This document shows positions 1-6,886 of a stretch of 15,581 nt of DNA, piece after piece. This stretch comes from Thermoanaerobaculia bacterium (GTDB lineage: Bacteria; Acidobacteriota; Thermoanaerobaculia; Multivoradales; UBA5704). The notes below the pieces were generated by a model. That model ran no database searches, had not been told where the DNA came from, and saw nothing but the letters and a program-made list of their open reading frames with translations. The stretch lies in assembly GCA_030150965.1 (NCBI GenBank), contig JASLEW010000067.1:1-15581 (forward strand), written 5' to 3'. The position numbers and the translations under genes were made by a program. Each line of letters opens with the position of its first letter. Within the stretch, counting starts at the first letter, position 1.

Positions 1-888
1 CCCGCCGGCGAGGCCCCCGCGTCCGGAACCGCGGCGTCCGGAACCGCGGCGTCCGGAACCGCGGCAGTCGGGACCGCGGCAGCCGGGACCGCGGCAGCCG
101 GCAGCGCGGAGGGGGGCGGCTCGGCCACGGCGCAGGCCGGAGAAGCCCCCGGCGCCAAGGGAACGGCCGCCGGCAAGGGGGCGGCCGGCGCCAGGGGCGC
201 GGCCAAGCCCGCGGCGAAGGTCTCTCCCGGCATCACCGGCGGCTTCCCCGGGCTCAACATCCAGTTCGGGGCCGAGGACGCCTGGGACCGCTGCCTCGTC
301 CTCTCCCCGGCGCCGGCCTCCCAGCTGAAGGGCGAGATCGACACCCTGGTGCCGGCGGCCATGCGCCCGGCGGTCGTCCTCCCCCTCCAGATCAAGGGGT
401 CGGGCTCCACCATCTCGGCCGCCTTCGACCGCAAGCTGGTGGGCAAAGGCGACCCGCGCACCTGGGGCTTCCAGGTGGTGATGGCCGGCTACGACCCCTA
501 CCCGCCGCTCGGCGACCCGATGATCCTCAAGGTCAACGAGACCGAGAGCCAGCACCGCTTCGGCGGCGGCACCGACGGCGACTGCGACCCCAACGTCCTC
601 GACGCCCTGGACGTGACCGGCGAGAAGGAGGGCGCGGCGGCCGCCACGCAACACGAGATGCTGCAGTACGAGTGCAAACCCGACAACACCCCGAAACGCC
701 TCGCCACGCTCCGGATGGTGCGGGTCCCCAAGCCCGAGACGTCCAAGGAGAGGCGCGAGAAGGCGAGGGAGAAGCAGCGGCTGGAGGAGGAGCAGGAGCG
801 CCTCAAGCGCGAGGGCCAGGGCACGCCGCCGCCGCCCGGCACGCCGGCGACGCCACCCGTGCCGCCCCCCGCCTCGCCGCCTCCGTAG
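1..888 (+). CDS. C-terminal part of a protein with a glucodextranase-C (DOMON-like) domain; start lies outside the window
   Basis: The frame is open from base 1, so this is the last 295 residues of a longer protein; the internal ATG at 349 is not a convincing start. Residues 1-76 are an Ala/Gly/Ser/Thr-rich linker containing a 15-bp tandem repeat. Residues of about 77-245 resemble the C-terminal module of glucodextranase and related amylases and pullulanases. Signs of this are WDRCLVL near residue 95, GYDPYPPLGDP, and the characteristic RFGGGTDGDCDPNVLDAL at about 186-203. In that family the module follows a glycoside hydrolase catalytic domain and is thought to help in carbohydrate or surface binding. 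The last 50 residues are a charged helix rich in Lys, Arg and Glu, then a Pro-rich tail. The catalytic domain, if any, would be upstream, so enzymatic activity is inference. The Ala/Gly linker and Pro-rich tail suggest an exported protein. The next gene follows after 15 bp, perhaps in the same transcript. Confidence 0.7.
   Translation, partial: PAGEAPASGTAASGTAASGTAAVGTAAAGTAAAGSAEGGGSATAQAGEAPGAKGTAAGKGAAGARGAAKPAAKVSPGITGGFPGLNIQFGAEDAWDRCLVLSPAPASQLKGEIDTLVPAAMRPAVVLPLQIKGSGSTISAAFDRKLVGKGDPRTWGFQVVMAGYDPYPPLGDPMILKVNETESQHRFGGGTDGDCDPNVLDALDVTGEKEGAAAATQHEMLQYECKPDNTPKRLATLRMVRVPKPETSKERREKAREKQRLEEEQERLKREGQGTPPPPGTPATPPVPPPASPPP
19..108 (+). repeat. Six copies of a 15-bp in-frame tandem repeat encoding an ASGTA-type linker
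   Basis: Three identical copies of GCGTCCGGAACCGCG (19-33, 34-48, 49-63) are followed by three diverged copies (64-78, 79-93, 94-108). The period is a multiple of three, so copy-number change would lengthen or shorten the linker without a frameshift. The identity of the first three copies suggests recent expansion. The array may continue a little upstream, but positions 1-18 do not match the unit. Confidence 0.85.
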
Positions 889-903
889 GGCCGCGGCCCG
901 GCG

Positions 904-1437
904 ATGCGCGTGTTCCTGCGGCAGCCGGCGTCCGGCGACTGCGACGAGCTGGTGGAGCTGATGCGCGCCAGCCGCCGGCTGCACGCCGCCTGGGTCTCGC
1001 CGCCCCTCGACCGCGTGTCGTTCCAGGCCTTCCTGGTCCGGGCACGGCAGCCGAACGCCCTGACCCTGCTGGTCTGCCGCGTCGCCGACGCCGCCATCGC
1101 CGGGGTCTTCAAGCTCAACGAGATCGTCTACGGCCCCCTGCGCAACGCCCACCTGAGCTACTACGCGGGCGCGCCGTTCGCCGGCCAGGGCTACATGTCG
1201 GAGGGCCTGCAGCTGCTGCTGCGCCACTCCTTTGTCACCCTGCAGCTGCACCGCCTCGAAGCCAACATCCAGCCCGGCAACCTGGCCTCGATCGCCCTGG
1301 TGCGCCGCGCCGGCTTCGAGCGCGAGGGCTTCTCGCCGCGCTACCTGAAGATCCGCCAGCGCTGGCGCGACCACGAGCGCTGGGCGCTGCGCGCCGAGGT
1401 CTGGCGCCGGCTGCGCCAGCGTCCACGGCCCCAGTAG
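904..1437 (+). CDS. GNAT N-acetyltransferase, RimJ/RimL type
   Basis: This 177-residue protein has the full length of the RimJ/RimL branch of the GNAT superfamily, which transfers acetyl from acetyl-CoA to an amine, classically the N-terminal amine of ribosomal proteins S5 and L12. The acetyl-CoA loop is at residues 92-101 (FAGQGYMSEG). It is followed by the family's HRLEANIQPGNLASIALVRR stretch at 116-135, the AGF turn, and RWRDHERWAL at 153-162, all typical of RimJ-like enzymes. No membrane segment or signal peptide is visible. The ATG at 904 is chosen because the family begins only a few residues before the first beta strand (VFLRQP). There is no strong Shine-Dalgarno sequence, and translation may be coupled to the gene ending 15 bp upstream. 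Bacterial RimJ-like enzymes also acetylate small molecules, so the substrate is unknown. Confidence 0.85.
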   Translation: MRVFLRQPASGDCDELVELMRASRRLHAAWVSPPLDRVSFQAFLVRARQPNALTLLVCRVADAAIAGVFKLNEIVYGPLRNAHLSYYAGAPFAGQGYMSEGLQLLLRHSFVTLQLHRLEANIQPGNLASIALVRRAGFEREGFSPRYLKIRQRWRDHERWALRAEVWRRLRQRPRPQ

Positions 1438-1497
1438 GCGCGCGCCGCGGAGGTGCGGCAGCGGGGGAGGTGGGGGGCCGGTGCGCGAAAGCCCGGC

Positions 1498-1827
1498 TCA
1501 GGTCAGGGCCAGCCAGCGGCGCAGGGCGTCCTCGGCCGCCCGCAGCTCGTTTTCGTCACAATGCCCGAGCTGGGCGGCGACCGCGGCCCGCGGAACGCTG
1601 ACGATCTTGTCGACCATGATCTGCGACGTCCTGCGCAGCCCGGTGCGTTCGCCGGGCGGCAGGGGGATGCGGAACAGCGGTGCGTCGACGCAGTCAGAGG
1701 TGATCGGGCAGATCGTGACGCTGCTGTGGGTGGGATTGAACAGGTCCGACTGCACCACCAGCGCCGGACGCGGCTTACCGGTGTATGGACGCTTCGCCGC
1801 GACCACCACGATCGCGCCGCGCGTCAC
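1498..1827 (-). CDS. mazF: MazF/PemK-family endoribonuclease toxin
   Basis: A 109-residue protein that fits MazF/PemK toxins in length and pattern. Residues 3-9 (RGAIVVV) form the first strand. GKPRPALVVQSD at 17-28 carries the conserved Arg-Pro of the active-site loop, and VTICPITSD at 37-45 the conserved Thr/Ser region. TSQIMVDKIVSVPR, typical of the second half of the fold, then leads to a C-terminal helix ending in WLAL. Family members cleave mRNA or other RNA at short sequences and are neutralised by the antitoxin encoded just upstream. The start is GTG at 1827-1825, which overlaps the antitoxin TGA stop as GTGA, so translation is probably coupled. No ATG lies nearby in frame. The cleavage specificity cannot be read from the sequence. 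Confidence 0.88.
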   Translation of the reverse strand: MTRGAIVVVAAKRPYTGKPRPALVVQSDLFNPTHSSVTICPITSDCVDAPLFRIPLPPGERTGLRRTSQIMVDKIVSVPRAAVAAQLGHCDENELRAAEDALRRWLALT

Positions 1828-2090
1828 CTCCAGCCTCGAGTGTCGGCCACCTGCTCGAGAAAGCCGAGGGTCTCCCTCTCCGACCGGCGGCGGCTGACCA
1901 GGAGCGATTGCCGGCGGGCCTCTTCGGCAGGGTCCGGCGCCTCCTTGCCGGCCAGACCCGCCGTCAGGATCTCGCGCGCCAGCTCGCTCTTGGTCTTGCG
2001 GCCGCGCCGCGCCGCGCGGGCCAGCGAGCGGTCGAGCTCGACGCCGATGCGGACGGTCAGCGCGGACGAAACCCGCTTCGGTCGCTTCAT
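1824..2090 (-). CDS. Ribbon-helix-helix antitoxin of the MazF pair
   Basis: A small basic protein of 88 residues from the ATG at 2090. Near its N-terminus is a short strand, ALTVRI, followed by two helices (ELDRSLARAARRGRK and TKSELAREILTAGL). This is the arrangement of CopG/Arc-type ribbon-helix-helix DNA-binding domains. The charged C-terminal half (about residues 45-88) would be the segment that wraps the toxin. Antitoxins of this type bind their own operator as dimers, and a near-perfect palindrome sits immediately upstream. Starts at ATG 2096 or GTG 2108 would add 2 or 6 residues and place the start inside the palindrome. None of the three has a Shine-Dalgarno sequence, so a leaderless message is possible. 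The antitoxin is RHH rather than the AbrB-fold MazE of E. coli. Confidence 0.8.
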   Translation of the reverse strand: MKRPKRVSSALTVRIGVELDRSLARAARRGRKTKSELAREILTAGLAGKEAPDPAEEARRQSLLVSRRRSERETLGFLEQVADTRGWR

Positions 2091-2107
2091 TGTCATACCG
2101 TATGACA
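2091..2107 (-). promoter_or_regulatory. Palindromic operator at the antitoxin start
   Basis: TGTCATAC-N-GTATGACA is a perfect 8-bp inverted repeat around one central base. It directly abuts the ATG at 2090 and spans the alternative ATG at 2096 and most of the GTG at 2108. Its position fits autorepression by the ribbon-helix-helix antitoxin. On the minus strand a TTGATT hexamer lies 17 bp before TACGGT, the middle of the palindrome. This could be a weak -35/-10 pair that would place the transcript start at about the ATG. Confidence 0.6.
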
Positions 2108-2367
2108 CACCGAGCCCGCAATCAAGTTCGGCGCCCGCGGCGGCGGCTGGCGGGAGGTTCGCCTCACCTCGCCGAGAATCCCGGCGTCGAGATCGCGGCC
2201 CCGGAGGGAATCCTTACACGGTTCGTTCAAGGGGCCGGCGGCCCCATTGCTGGCGACGATCACGCGACGGCGGGCCTGAGCGCCACGGCAGGGAGCGCTG
2301 AGAGATCTGACGCCGCGGCAGGTGATGCTCGCCCATCCCCTGCGCTGCGCTACCATGCCGGTCCTGC
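2108..2367. other. Gap between the divergent antitoxin and MFS genes
   Basis: About 260 bp without a convincing gene. It contains a GC-rich hairpin, GGGGCC-ggc-GGCCCC (2231-2245), and TACCAT at 2351-2356, a possible -10 element for the MFS gene 12 bp before its ATG. The open frames across it look like out-of-frame shadows: they lack family patterns and are Arg-rich. Confidence 0.5.
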
Positions 2368-3609
2368 ATGCTCGGCGAACGAGAGGGAAGCTCGAGGCGG
2401 GGGCTGTGGGCGAACCGGGATTTCGTCCGCCTGTGGACCGGCCAGGCGATCTCCGAGATGGGGTCGCGGATCAGCCGCGAGGGGATCCCCTACACCGCGC
2501 TCCTGGCGCTGCACGCGAGCACGGTGCAGATGGGCTGGCTGGCGGCGCTGGGCGGGGCGGCGATGCTGGTGTGCGGCCTGCCGGCCGGCGTCTGGGTGGA
2601 CCGGCTGCGCCGGCGCCCGATCCTGATCGGCGCCGATCTCGGCCGCATGCTGCTGCTGGGCTCGGTGCCCGCCGCCGCGCTCGCCGGCGTCCTGGGAATG
2701 CCGCAGCTCTACGCGGTCACGGCGCTGGCCGGTGTGCTGACGGTCTTCTTCAACGTCGCCTACCAGTCCTACCTGCCGTCGCTGGTCGAGAGCGAGCAGA
2801 TGCTGCTGGCGAACAGCCGGCTGACGCTGAGCGCCACCATCGCCGAGATCTGCGGCCCGGGGATCACCGGCGCCCTGGTGCAGCTGATCACCGCGCCGCT
2901 CGCCATCGCCTTCGACGCGCTGTCGTTCGTCGTCTCGGCGCTGAGCGTGGCCCTGATCCGCCGCCCCGAGCCGGCGCCGGCGCCGCGCCGGGAGGAGCGC
3001 GTCTGGGCCGAGGCGCTGGCCGGTCTGCGCTTCATCCGCGACGAGCCGGCGCTGCGCGCCCTCGGCCTGCGCTCGCTGACCGCCTTCTTCTGCCACGGCA
3101 TGATCGGTGCCCTCTATCTGCTCTATTTCGTCGACGTGCTGCACCTGCGGCCGGCGGTGCTCGGCCTGTGCATCGCGGTCGGCGGCGCCAGCGCCACCGC
3201 CGGCACCTTCGCCGCGCCGCCCATCGCCCGCCGCCTCGGCCTCGGTCCCACCTTCGTGGCCGCCTCGGGCGGCATGGGCCTCGCCACCCTCCTCATCCCG
3301 CTCGCCGGCGCCGCTCCTGGCCTGGCGCTCCCCTGCCTGATCGGCCAACAGCTGATCGGCGACCTGCTGTTCGCGGTCTACCAGATCCACCAGGTCACCC
3401 TGCGCCAGCGCCTCGCCCCCGGCCATCTGCTGGGCCGCGTCAACGCCGGCATGCAGCTGCTGGCGCTCGGCATCCTGCCGCTCGGCGCGGTCGCCGGCGG
3501 CTATCTCGCCGCCCGCGCCGGCACGCGGACCACCCTCGCGGCCGCCGCCGCCGGCATCCTCGCCTCGACGATCTGGCTGCTGGCGTCGCCGGTGCGGCGG
3601 CTCCGCTAG
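2368..3609 (+). CDS. Major facilitator superfamily efflux transporter (MFS_3/EntS-like)
   Basis: A 413-residue inner-membrane protein with about 11-12 hydrophobic segments, the usual MFS length. The N-terminal NRDFVRLWTGQAISEMGSRI (residues 16-35) is typical of the EntS-like/MFS_3 exporters. The loop between segments 2 and 3 carries the MFS signature GVWVDRLRRRP (74-84). A cytoplasmic loop with charged residues at about 195-215 separates the two halves. Family members export siderophores, macrolides and other small molecules by proton antiport; the substrate here is unknown. ATG 2368 is the only usual start codon before the first membrane segment in this frame, and it has no Shine-Dalgarno sequence. 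The adjacent NRPS-like gene makes export of its product a possible role. However, this gene has the high GC of the host background, unlike the NRPS-like gene, so the association may be accidental. Confidence 0.85.
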   Translation: MLGEREGSSRRGLWANRDFVRLWTGQAISEMGSRISREGIPYTALLALHASTVQMGWLAALGGAAMLVCGLPAGVWVDRLRRRPILIGADLGRMLLLGSVPAAALAGVLGMPQLYAVTALAGVLTVFFNVAYQSYLPSLVESEQMLLANSRLTLSATIAEICGPGITGALVQLITAPLAIAFDALSFVVSALSVALIRRPEPAPAPRREERVWAEALAGLRFIRDEPALRALGLRSLTAFFCHGMIGALYLLYFVDVLHLRPAVLGLCIAVGGASATAGTFAAPPIARRLGLGPTFVAASGGMGLATLLIPLAGAAPGLALPCLIGQQLIGDLLFAVYQIHQVTLRQRLAPGHLLGRVNAGMQLLALGILPLGAVAGGYLAARAGTRTTLAAAAAGILASTIWLLASPVRRLR

Positions 3610-3707
3610 AGCCGCGTCAGCCTCGCGGCAATCTCTCCACCGCCGCCGTCAAAGATCAGGTCGCGGGCCGCCGCTATCGGAGGTCGGGCTCGCGCAGGTC
3701 GGCGATC

Positions 3708-3736
3708 TTGCAACCCAACGTGTACACGCTTATACT
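3708..3736 (+). promoter_or_regulatory. Sigma70-type promoter of the NRPS-like gene
   Basis: TTGCAA (3708-3713) is separated by 17 bp from TATACT (3731-3736), followed by an A/T-rich start region. The -10 matches the consensus at 5 of 6 positions and the -35 at 4 of 6. Predicted transcript start is about 3743, giving a leader of about 56 nt. The leader starts with a small inverted repeat (AGAG-n4-CTCT) and ends with GGGGAG at 3784-3789, a suitable ribosome-binding site for the ATG at 3799. This AT-rich stretch stands out from the GC-rich surroundings. Confidence 0.6.
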
Positions 3737-3798
3737 TAAAATAGAGAGGGACCTCTTAGGAGATCAACTGCGTCCATTCCGTCTGGGGAGCGTCGGTT

Positions 3799-4551
3799 AT
3801 GTCTCGCGAAACCGTTCTGCGGCGCTTTGCCCGCCAAGTTGCGTCGAATCCTCACTCTGTTGCCGTGGTCGACGAAACCGACAGACTCACCTATCGTGAG
3901 CTGGACAGAAAAAGCAGTCGCATCGCTGAATTTCTCATCGCGAACGGTGTCGCCAAGGGAGGCATCGTCCCCATCCTGGCCGACCGATCTATCAACCTGT
4001 TCATCGCGGTGCTGGGTGTCTTGAAGGTCGGCGCCGCCTATGCTCCGATCGATCGAAACTACCCGGATCAACGCCAGGCGTATATCGCGGAGCAAAGCGG
4101 CGCTTCCCTGATGTTGTCCACGAAGCCTTGTGCGGACAGCAGTGGGAGACGACGGATTGAAGATGTCAACGCGATACTGGCGCGATGCACAACTTCCGAT
4201 TTCGAAGGTATGGAGGCCGATGTCCACGATCCCGCTTATGTCGTCTTCACCTCGGGCACCACAGGCATGCCCAAGGGAGTGGTGGTGGAGCATCATTCCT
4301 TAATCAACTTGGTTCTCTGGCACAACGACAGATTCGACATGCAGACCTCGAGCCGGACGACCCTGATGGCCGGTATCGGTTTCGATGTGTCCCAATGGGA
4401 GATCTGGTCGACGCTCGTTGCCGGTGCCTGCATCCATCTCCTGAACGATGAGACGAGGCTCAGCAGCCAGGCGCGACTGGATTTCTATACAAGACATGGG
4501 ATCACGCACGCATTCGAGCCCACGGTGCTGGTGCCGGACTTAATCGCTTAA
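3799..4551 (+). CDS. N-terminal fragment: first half of the adenylation domain
   Basis: Read literally, translation from ATG 3799 (ribosome-binding site GGGGAG 9 bp upstream) ends at the TAA at 4549 after 250 residues. The fragment carries adenylation core motifs A1-A4: LTYREL near residue 29, LKVGAAYAPID near 75, the phosphate-binding YVVFTSGTTGMPKG at 147-160, and FDVSQWE at 195-201. It lacks the YGPTE, TGD and C-terminal lysine motifs, so on its own it could not adenylate anything. It ends within the substrate-pocket half of the domain, just after THAFEPTVLVPDLIA. Confidence 0.7.
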   Translation: MSRETVLRRFARQVASNPHSVAVVDETDRLTYRELDRKSSRIAEFLIANGVAKGGIVPILADRSINLFIAVLGVLKVGAAYAPIDRNYPDQRQAYIAEQSGASLMLSTKPCADSSGRRRIEDVNAILARCTTSDFEGMEADVHDPAYVVFTSGTTGMPKGVVVEHHSLINLVLWHNDRFDMQTSSRTTLMAGIGFDVSQWEIWSTLVAGACIHLLNDETRLSSQARLDFYTRHGITHAFEPTVLVPDLIA

Positions 4552-4638
4552 CCCCAGCCCGATGGTCTGGCGCTGCACTACCTTTTTACCGCCGGAGAAA
4601 AGCTCAATCCCGTCAATACGGATGCCCTCCGCTATACC

Positions 4639-6801
4639 TTGGTGGATTACTATGGGCCAACCGAGGCCACCATCTTCGCCACGTTCCATCTGGTCAAGAG
4701 CATGACCTTGAATCCGCCCTCCTCGATTGGCACCCCGGTGTCCGACACCGAAGTCTTCATCCTGGGCGACGACCGCTCGCCGTTGGGCGTTGGGGAGATC
4801 GGCGAGTTGTTCATCGCTGGTCGCTGTCTGGCCAGAGGCTATCTCAACGACGATGAGTTAACTGCCGAGAAGTTTGTTTTCCATTCAAAATTCCCGGGTA
4901 AGCGGCTCTACCGAACGGGGGACTTGGCGTGCTGGTTACCGGATGGCTCCATTCAGTTCATCGGCAGGGCAGACGATCAGATAAAGATCAGGGGCAATCG
5001 GGTCGAGCTGGGAGAGGTGGAAGCTGCCATCGTGCGCGACCCCGGTGTGAGAGCAGCCGTGGCGCTGGTGGACGGGGCCTCGAGCCAGGCGGACAAGAAG
5101 ATCATCGCGTTCGTCGTGCCGCGGAATGGAAGGACTGACCCGGCAGCAGAGGAGACGCTGGTCGACCGCCTGAAAGGCGGCCTGCGGCGTCTCCTTCCCG
5201 ATTACATGCTGCCCAGTCGCTATCTTTGCATTGCAGCGATACCTTGCGATGCGAATGGAAAAAGGGATAAACAGGCTTTGCAGGCGATTTACCTGGGAAC
5301 GCTCGACCGACCGCGGCTTCAGGTAGAGATGACTGACGAATATGAGACCGAGATAGCAAACATATGGAGCGCCCTGCTGGGACACAGCGACTTCGGGACC
5401 GCCGACAGCTTCTTTGAAGTGGGCGGGCACTCGCTGTTGGTCACTTCCCTGGTGAGGGAAATATCCAACCGCCTGGGAGTCGAGACCCATGTGAGTGACA
5501 TCTACGAGCACAAGAGCATAAGTTTTCTGGCCAAAGAGATCAGCCAGAGAAAGCGCCAGAGAGCTCCCCTGCTCGACAGCGAACCCCTCCGGACGCTGCA
5601 GGACGACATCAATTTGCCGGAGGGCGTCGTTTTTTCAGGAGGCTTCGCGGTCGATCAGATCGTCGGGCCTCGGCACATCCTGCTCACCGGCGCGACGGGG
5701 TTTGTCGGGGCACATCTTCTTGCCGAGCTTCTGGCTACAACCCGGGCGGACATACACTGCCTCGTCAGATGCAAGGCCCTCGATGCCGCCGTCCGGCGGG
5801 TCGATGAGGTCATCTCACGATACCAGATCGATATTCCGCCGTTCAGTAGGACTAGAATAAAGATCCATGCGGGGGATATCTCGGAAACGAGCTTCGCCAT
5901 GTCCCGACATGCCTTCGCCGCTCTCGCGGGCATGGTCGACGTTATCTACCATTCGGCCAGCGCGGTGAACTTCATCCAGCCCTACTCCCACATGAAGAAG
6001 GACAACGTCCAGGGTCTCAAGGAAATAATTCGGTTTGCCGGGGAAGAAAAGACCAAGCCCCTTGTCCTGCTGTCGACAATATCAGTCTACAGCCATGGGC
6101 ATCTGCATACCGGCAAGACAACGATGCGAGAGGACGATGACATCGATCAGAATCTCCCGGCCATTATTAATGACCTCGGCTATGTCAGAAGCAAGTGGGT
6201 GATGGAGAAAATCGCTGACCTGGCCGCATCCCAGGGGCTGCCGCTGATGGTCTTCAGGCTGGGATACGCGACCTTTCACAGCCAGACCGGCTTGTGCGCC
6301 GACTACCAGTGGTGGGGGCGTCTGGTCAAGACCTGCATCGCCTACAACTCCATACCCGACCTGATGGACCTGCGGGAGGGGCTTACCACGATCGATTACA
6401 TAGCCGCGGCAATTGCCTTCATCTCTAGAAACCCAGAGGCCCTGGCCAAGAAGTTCAACCTGATTCCTTCTCCTCAGAAAAACCTCACGCTGAGGGAGTT
6501 TTTCAGGCTATTGAGCGACAGCTTCGGCATCGAGCTGGCGGTGATGCCCTATCAAGCATGGCTGGCCCAGTGGGAGTCTGACCGAGACGCGCCCCTGTAC
6601 CCGCTGTTGAGCATGTTCAAGGACAACATGTACGACGGCATGTCGATTGTCGAGCTGTACCAGAATACCTATCTATGGGACTGCAGCAACGTGCGCAAGT
6701 TTCTTGAAAACAGCTCGGTCAGGGAGCCCGAATTTACGCGGGAGATGCTCATCCGCTATCTGAAGAGCTCGATTGGTTTCAATCCAGAGCGGGTTATTTA
6801 G
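4639..6801 (+). CDS. C-terminal fragment: rest of adenylation domain, carrier domain and thioester reductase
   Basis: The frame is open from 4552; the first usable start is TTG 4639 or GTG 4642, with no Shine-Dalgarno sequence, so independent translation is doubtful. Using full-length numbering, motifs are YYGPTEA (A5, 284-290), GELFIAGRCLARGYL (A6, from 335), YRTGDL (A7, from 371), the FIGRADDQIKIRGNRVELGE hinge (A8), LPDYMLP (A9) and NGKRDK with the catalytic Lys488 (A10). The carrier motif FFEVGGHSLL has Ser545. The reductase has the nucleotide-binding GATGFVG at 631-637, LLSTISVY around 757-764 and the catalytic pair Tyr795/Lys799 in YVRSKW. The C-terminus looks complete. Aligning to the GrsA pocket gives the code D-V-W-F-F-A-Y-I-F-K, which I cannot match to a known substrate. 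Confidence 0.7.
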   Translation: MVDYYGPTEATIFATFHLVKSMTLNPPSSIGTPVSDTEVFILGDDRSPLGVGEIGELFIAGRCLARGYLNDDELTAEKFVFHSKFPGKRLYRTGDLACWLPDGSIQFIGRADDQIKIRGNRVELGEVEAAIVRDPGVRAAVALVDGASSQADKKIIAFVVPRNGRTDPAAEETLVDRLKGGLRRLLPDYMLPSRYLCIAAIPCDANGKRDKQALQAIYLGTLDRPRLQVEMTDEYETEIANIWSALLGHSDFGTADSFFEVGGHSLLVTSLVREISNRLGVETHVSDIYEHKSISFLAKEISQRKRQRAPLLDSEPLRTLQDDINLPEGVVFSGGFAVDQIVGPRHILLTGATGFVGAHLLAELLATTRADIHCLVRCKALDAAVRRVDEVISRYQIDIPPFSRTRIKIHAGDISETSFAMSRHAFAALAGMVDVIYHSASAVNFIQPYSHMKKDNVQGLKEIIRFAGEEKTKPLVLLSTISVYSHGHLHTGKTTMREDDDIDQNLPAIINDLGYVRSKWVMEKIADLAASQGLPLMVFRLGYATFHSQTGLCADYQWWGRLVKTCIAYNSIPDLMDLREGLTTIDYIAAAIAFISRNPEALAKKFNLIPSPQKNLTLREFFRLLSDSFGIELAVMPYQAWLAQWESDRDAPLYPLLSMFKDNMYDGMSIVELYQNTYLWDCSNVRKFLENSSVREPEFTREMLIRYLKSSIGFNPERVI

Positions 6802-6886
6802 TCGGAGAGGATCTCGACGGCCAGGTCTGGCGCTGAGGGAATGTGGCCGAGGAGCGCCGAGGAAACTCTGGCCCTGGCTGCCGCGA

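Larger units (their letters stand above)
3799..6801 (+). pseudogene. Single-module NRPS-like enzyme, adenylation-thiolation-thioester reductase, interrupted by an in-frame TAA
   Basis: The full reading frame covers 1000 codons plus the final TAG. Codon 251 (4549-4551) is TAA, and the frame is otherwise open and conserved on both sides without any shift. Domains in order: adenylation (residues 1-500), thiolation (about 510-575, Ser545 in GGHSL for the phosphopantetheine arm), and NAD(P)H-dependent thioester reductase (about 625-1000). An intact enzyme would activate one acid with ATP, load it on the carrier and release it reductively as an aldehyde or alcohol; there is no condensation domain. 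Similar layouts are Lys2 (alpha-aminoadipate reductase) and the fungal LnaA/LnbA tyrosine reductases. GC content is far below that of the neighbours (31/60 in 4261-4320, 31/60 in 6001-6060, against 52/60 in 3181-3240), pointing to horizontal transfer. The stop is either a recent nonsense mutation or a sequencing error; all downstream motifs remain intact. Confidence 0.8.

Noticed and set aside
672..1601. Long plus-strand open frame of 309 residues overlapping the first two genes
   Set aside because: Its protein is Arg/Ala/Pro-rich without family patterns, and it overlaps two well-supported genes in another frame; typical of GC-rich DNA.
2093..2356. Minus-strand 87-residue frame upstream of the antitoxin
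   Set aside because: No family pattern, it crosses the operator palindrome, and its composition is that of shadow frames.
6802..6886. Terminator between the convergent NRPS-like and DUF72 genes
   Set aside because: GGCGCT/AGCGCC can pair, but with an 18-nt loop and no T-run on either side.
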